Source: a virus. Taken from it: a stretch of DNA of 21,583 nucleotides. Shown here one piece after another: positions 19,702-21,583 of this stretch. The stretch lies in the IMG/VR virus record IMGVR_UViG_3300037010_001654, positions 1 through 21,583 of that record. One strand, given 5' to 3'. The position numbers and the translations under genes were made by a program. The notes under the pieces were generated by a model that was given only the letters and a program-made list of their open reading frames with translations, did not search any database and was not told the origin of the DNA. Every line of letters begins with the position of its first letter. Position 1 is the stretch's first letter.

Positions 19702-20564
19702 CCATATCGGCAAAAATTATTAAGGATTCGATTAGTGAAGCTGATGCAAGAATAACGACACTTCAGTTGATGTATCCAAGGTTCATTCATGCGGAAATGC
19801 TTACGCATCGCGTGTTCAGTCGTAACGCCAGCTCCTCCCGCGCCATTCCAGTTAAGAAGATGATCGAAATGGTACGTAATGAGCCGGCAATGCCTATTCA
19901 TTGGGGCGCAAATCAACCAGGAATGCAGGCAAGTGAGCAATTGGTCGGTGAGCGTCTTGATGCCGCTAAAAACGCTTGGATGATGGCTGCGAAAGCGGCA
20001 GCGGATATTGCAGAAACGATGATGAGAGTGGGTCTGCACAAGCAGGTTGCCAACCGCATTCTTGAGCCATTTCAGCACATTCATGTGATTGTAACGGCGA
20101 CAGAATGGCGTAACTTCTTCGCCCTTCGCGCCCATCCTGACGCGCAGCCTGAGATTCAAGCGCTGGCCGTTGCGATACGCGAGGCGATGGCTGCCAGTGT
20201 ACCGAAATTGCTGCGTGAAGGCGAATGGCATTTGCCGTATGTGACCGACGAAGACTTCCTCGCCATCGAACAGCATATCGGTAACCCGCTCAACCATAAT
20301 GGCGTTGTTGAAATAGCAAAGAAGGTTTCTGCCGCTCGATGCGCTCGTGTTTCGTACCTGATGCACGACGGCAGCAAGCCTAGCATCGAGAAAGACCTGG
20401 AGCTGTATGAGCGCCTTGTTGGTGGTGAGCCAATTCATGCGTCACCTGTAGAGCATCAAGCGACACCGGACTTTCACGATTGTTGGGAAAATCCACATCT
20501 GCACGGTAATTTTGTCGGCTGGATTCAATACCGCAAGGAAATCGAAAGTTCTTTCGCTTCCTGA
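19698..20564 (+). CDS. thyX: Flavin-dependent thymidylate synthase ThyX
   Basis: 288 aa from ATG 19698, with GGAGGT 10 nt upstream. The signature THRVFSRNASSSR (36-48) fits the ThyX motif (R/T-H-R, Ser, Arg). Other expected parts are the helical core around HKQVANRILEPFQHIHVIVTATEW (written here as HKQVANRILEP and FQHIHVIVTATEW, near residues 114-137), AARCARVSY, and the C-terminal HASPVEHQATP. ThyX makes dTMP from dUMP using FAD, methylenetetrahydrofolate and NADPH, independently of ThyA. It is longer than many ThyX proteins (about 220-250 aa). It belongs with NrdAB and MazG in dNTP supply. Confidence 0.9.
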   Translation: MTISAKIIKDSISEADARITTLQLMYPRFIHAEMLTHRVFSRNASSSRAIPVKKMIEMVRNEPAMPIHWGANQPGMQASEQLVGERLDAAKNAWMMAAKAAADIAETMMRVGLHKQVANRILEPFQHIHVIVTATEWRNFFALRAHPDAQPEIQALAVAIREAMAASVPKLLREGEWHLPYVTDEDFLAIEQHIGNPLNHNGVVEIAKKVSAARCARVSYLMHDGSKPSIEKDLELYERLVGGEPIHASPVEHQATPDFHDCWENPHLHGNFVGWIQYRKEIESSFAS

Positions 20565-20583
20565 TTTACGCCCGTATCATTAA
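20552..20583 (+). promoter_or_regulatory. Possible promoter after thyX
   Basis: TATCAT (20575-20580) followed by TAAA resembles the TATAATTAA -10 core. TTTCGC (20552-20557) sits 17 nt upstream as a weak -35 overlapping the thyX end. It would serve the microprotein and MazG-like gene. There is no AGTCA/TGACT palindrome. Confidence 0.3.
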
Positions 20584-20615
20584 ACTCAACCTGCAAATAT
20601 CAAAGGAGAAACGAC

Positions 20616-20687
20616 ATGATTCAAACAATTCTTGGCGGTAAAAAGACCGTCGCTGGCGTGCTGACGCGCAACGAAGGAGTGCGCTAA
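20616..20687 (+). CDS. 23-aa microprotein coupled to MazG-like gene
   Basis: ATG 20616 has an excellent AAAGGAG site 8 nt upstream. The frame encodes a 23-aa basic peptide starting MIQTILGGKKTVAGVLTR. Its TAA overlaps the next ATG (TAATG, 20685-20689), and the GAAGGAG inside its last codons is the ribosome binding site for the MazG-like gene. The strong site and stop-start overlap support real translation, either as a leader that couples expression or as a functional micropeptide. Function unknown. Confidence 0.55.
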   Translation: MIQTILGGKKTVAGVLTRNEGVR

Positions 20688-21061
20688 TGGACGCCAAGTA
20701 CAGTGAGATATACAGCGAGATGGTAACGGCGCTTGCGAAGCCAGGTCTTGCCATTCTGAACGCAATGACGCCTAACAGCGCTCACTTGCTACACATGGCG
20801 GTGGGCGTTTCTGGCGAATCGGGCGAACTGCTGGATGCGGTGAAGAAGCACGTTGTCTACAATAAGCCTCTGGATCGTGAAAACGTGATTGAGGAATTGG
20901 GAGACCTTGAGTTCTACATGGAAGGTCTGCGCCAGGGTCTTGGCATCACGCGCGAAGAAACGCTCGTTGCCAACATTGTCAAGCTCTCAACTGGCACGAA
21001 AGCGCGTTACAAGGCTGGCTATTCCGATCAGGCGGCTCAAGAGCGAGCCGATAAGCAATGA
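20687..21061 (+). CDS. MazG-like nucleotide pyrophosphohydrolase
   Basis: 124 aa, the size of phage single-domain MazG proteins. Metal-binding acidic residues are laid out as expected: G43-E44-x-G46-E47-L-L-D50 in the first helix and E69-E70-L-G-D73 in the next (VIEELGDLEFYMEGL). Family members hydrolyse (d)NTPs to monophosphates and pyrophosphate. Phage versions have been proposed to lower host alarmone or free up host nucleotides. The ATG overlaps the microprotein stop, and the 3' end overlaps the next gene by ATGA. Confidence 0.86.
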   Translation: MDAKYSEIYSEMVTALAKPGLAILNAMTPNSAHLLHMAVGVSGESGELLDAVKKHVVYNKPLDRENVIEELGDLEFYMEGLRQGLGITREETLVANIVKLSTGTKARYKAGYSDQAAQERADKQ

Positions 21062-21583
21062 TTGGCTTGTGTGGTAGTCATAGGGTAGGCAAAACTTCTC
21101 TGGCCCGCACTTTCGCCGAAAAGCGCGGACTAAAGTTTGTCGAAACTTCAGCCAGTGCGATTTTCAAGGAGTTGGGATACGACCCTGCCGTCACCTACGA
21201 CTTCTCGACGCGCTTGCTGATTCAAGAAGAGATTCTAAAGCGCTTCGACCGCCTGTACAGTCAGCATGTTCGTGCCGATTTGTCCATCACCGACAGAACG
21301 CCATTGGATATGTTGGCTTACACGATGGCAGAAGCTGTAGGTAACGCTGTGAGTGCAAAAGATCAGGAGCGGTTCAGACAGTATGCTCGAAACTGTATTG
21401 AGATCACCAACAAGCGCTTCACTGTTCTGGTCGTCGTGCAACCTGGCATCAAAGTCGTAGCAGAAGAGGGCAAGGCTGCGCTCAATGACGCATACATCGA
21501 GCATCTGAACTCGGTCATTCTTGGCTTGAGTGTGGATGAGCGTATCAAGCCGACACATTTCTACCTGCCTCGTCAAATGACAG
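21058..21583 (+). CDS. P-loop NTPase, nucleotide-kinase-like (3' partial)
   Basis: At least 175 codons, open to the end of the window. The N-terminus MIGLCGSHRVGKTSLARTFA has a Walker A motif (GSHRVGKT, 6-13). ITDRTPLDMLAYTMAEA has the D-R-(T/S)-x-x-D pattern found in deoxynucleoside/nucleotide kinases and NadR-like P-loop proteins. The start overlaps the MazG-like stop (ATGA), so it is translated with the nucleotide-metabolism operon. A deoxynucleotide kinase role would fit the context, but the substrate cannot be told. The C-terminal part is cut by the window edge. Confidence 0.78.
   Translation, partial: MIGLCGSHRVGKTSLARTFAEKRGLKFVETSASAIFKELGYDPAVTYDFSTRLLIQEEILKRFDRLYSQHVRADLSITDRTPLDMLAYTMAEAVGNAVSAKDQERFRQYARNCIEITNKRFTVLVVVQPGIKVVAEEGKAALNDAYIEHLNSVILGLSVDERIKPTHFYLPRQMT

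Overview
This window looks like a stretch of a large, virulent, probably contractile-tailed double-stranded DNA phage of a Gram-negative, possibly beta-proteobacterial, host. Every gene I can support lies on the + strand. Genes are tightly packed, often with ATGA start/stop overlaps, and most are replication, recombination, nucleotide-metabolism or small unknown genes. No head, tail or integrase gene is visible. The host guess rests mainly on the circularly permuted two-piece tmRNA and is tentative.

Layout. (1) 1-9831 is a T4-style recombination/repair module: a UvsY-like mediator (5' truncated), a gp32-like zinc single-strand binding protein, a 5'-3' flap exonuclease, a RecA/UvsX recombinase, several small genes (ASCH-like, HicA-like, SleB-like wall hydrolase, zinc ribbon), then the SbcD/SbcC-type pair (gp47/gp46), an unknown gene and a RuvC-like resolvase. 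(2) 9832-13536 is an accessory block of small genes. It holds a decayed gene behind an intact promoter, a two-helix membrane protein, a strongly structured putative RNA closed by a 19-bp inverted repeat, a train of small overlapping ORFs, and a Tad2-like (DUF2829) anti-Thoeris gene. (3) 13569-18073 carries an EcoRI-family adenine methyltransferase and class I ribonucleotide reductase (nrdA, nrdB). (4) 18092-18660 is an RNA cassette: a promoter, tRNA-Ile(GAU), a permuted tmRNA encoding the tag ANDSTYLKAA, and a 20-bp inverted repeat enclosing four 9-bp tandem repeats. (5) 18731-21583 holds an FmdB-like zinc ribbon, a membrane protein, an exported PLD-type nuclease, ThyX, a 23-aa microprotein, a MazG-like pyrophosphohydrolase and a P-loop NTPase that runs off the end.

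Regulation. Four positions (811, 9837, 17004, 18101) share the same element: a perfect palindrome AGTCA-N4-TGACT whose last T is the first base of a -10 box (TATAAT, TATACT or TACAAT). They sit before the SSB gene, the decayed gene, nrdB and the tRNA/tmRNA cassette. This looks like a phage-specific promoter/operator class. Weaker relatives lie near 1790, 5350 and 14713. The SSB leader also has a 10-bp stem next to the ribosome binding site, which could be an autoregulatory element.

How it fits together. NrdA/NrdB, ThyX, MazG and perhaps the terminal P-loop protein remodel deoxynucleotide pools. The SSB, RecA, UvsY-like, gp46/47, flap exonuclease and RuvC proteins support recombination-dependent replication. 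The methyltransferase and Tad2 plausibly counter host defences. The tRNA and tmRNA would act on translation and ribosome rescue. All functions are read from motifs by eye; no database search was run.
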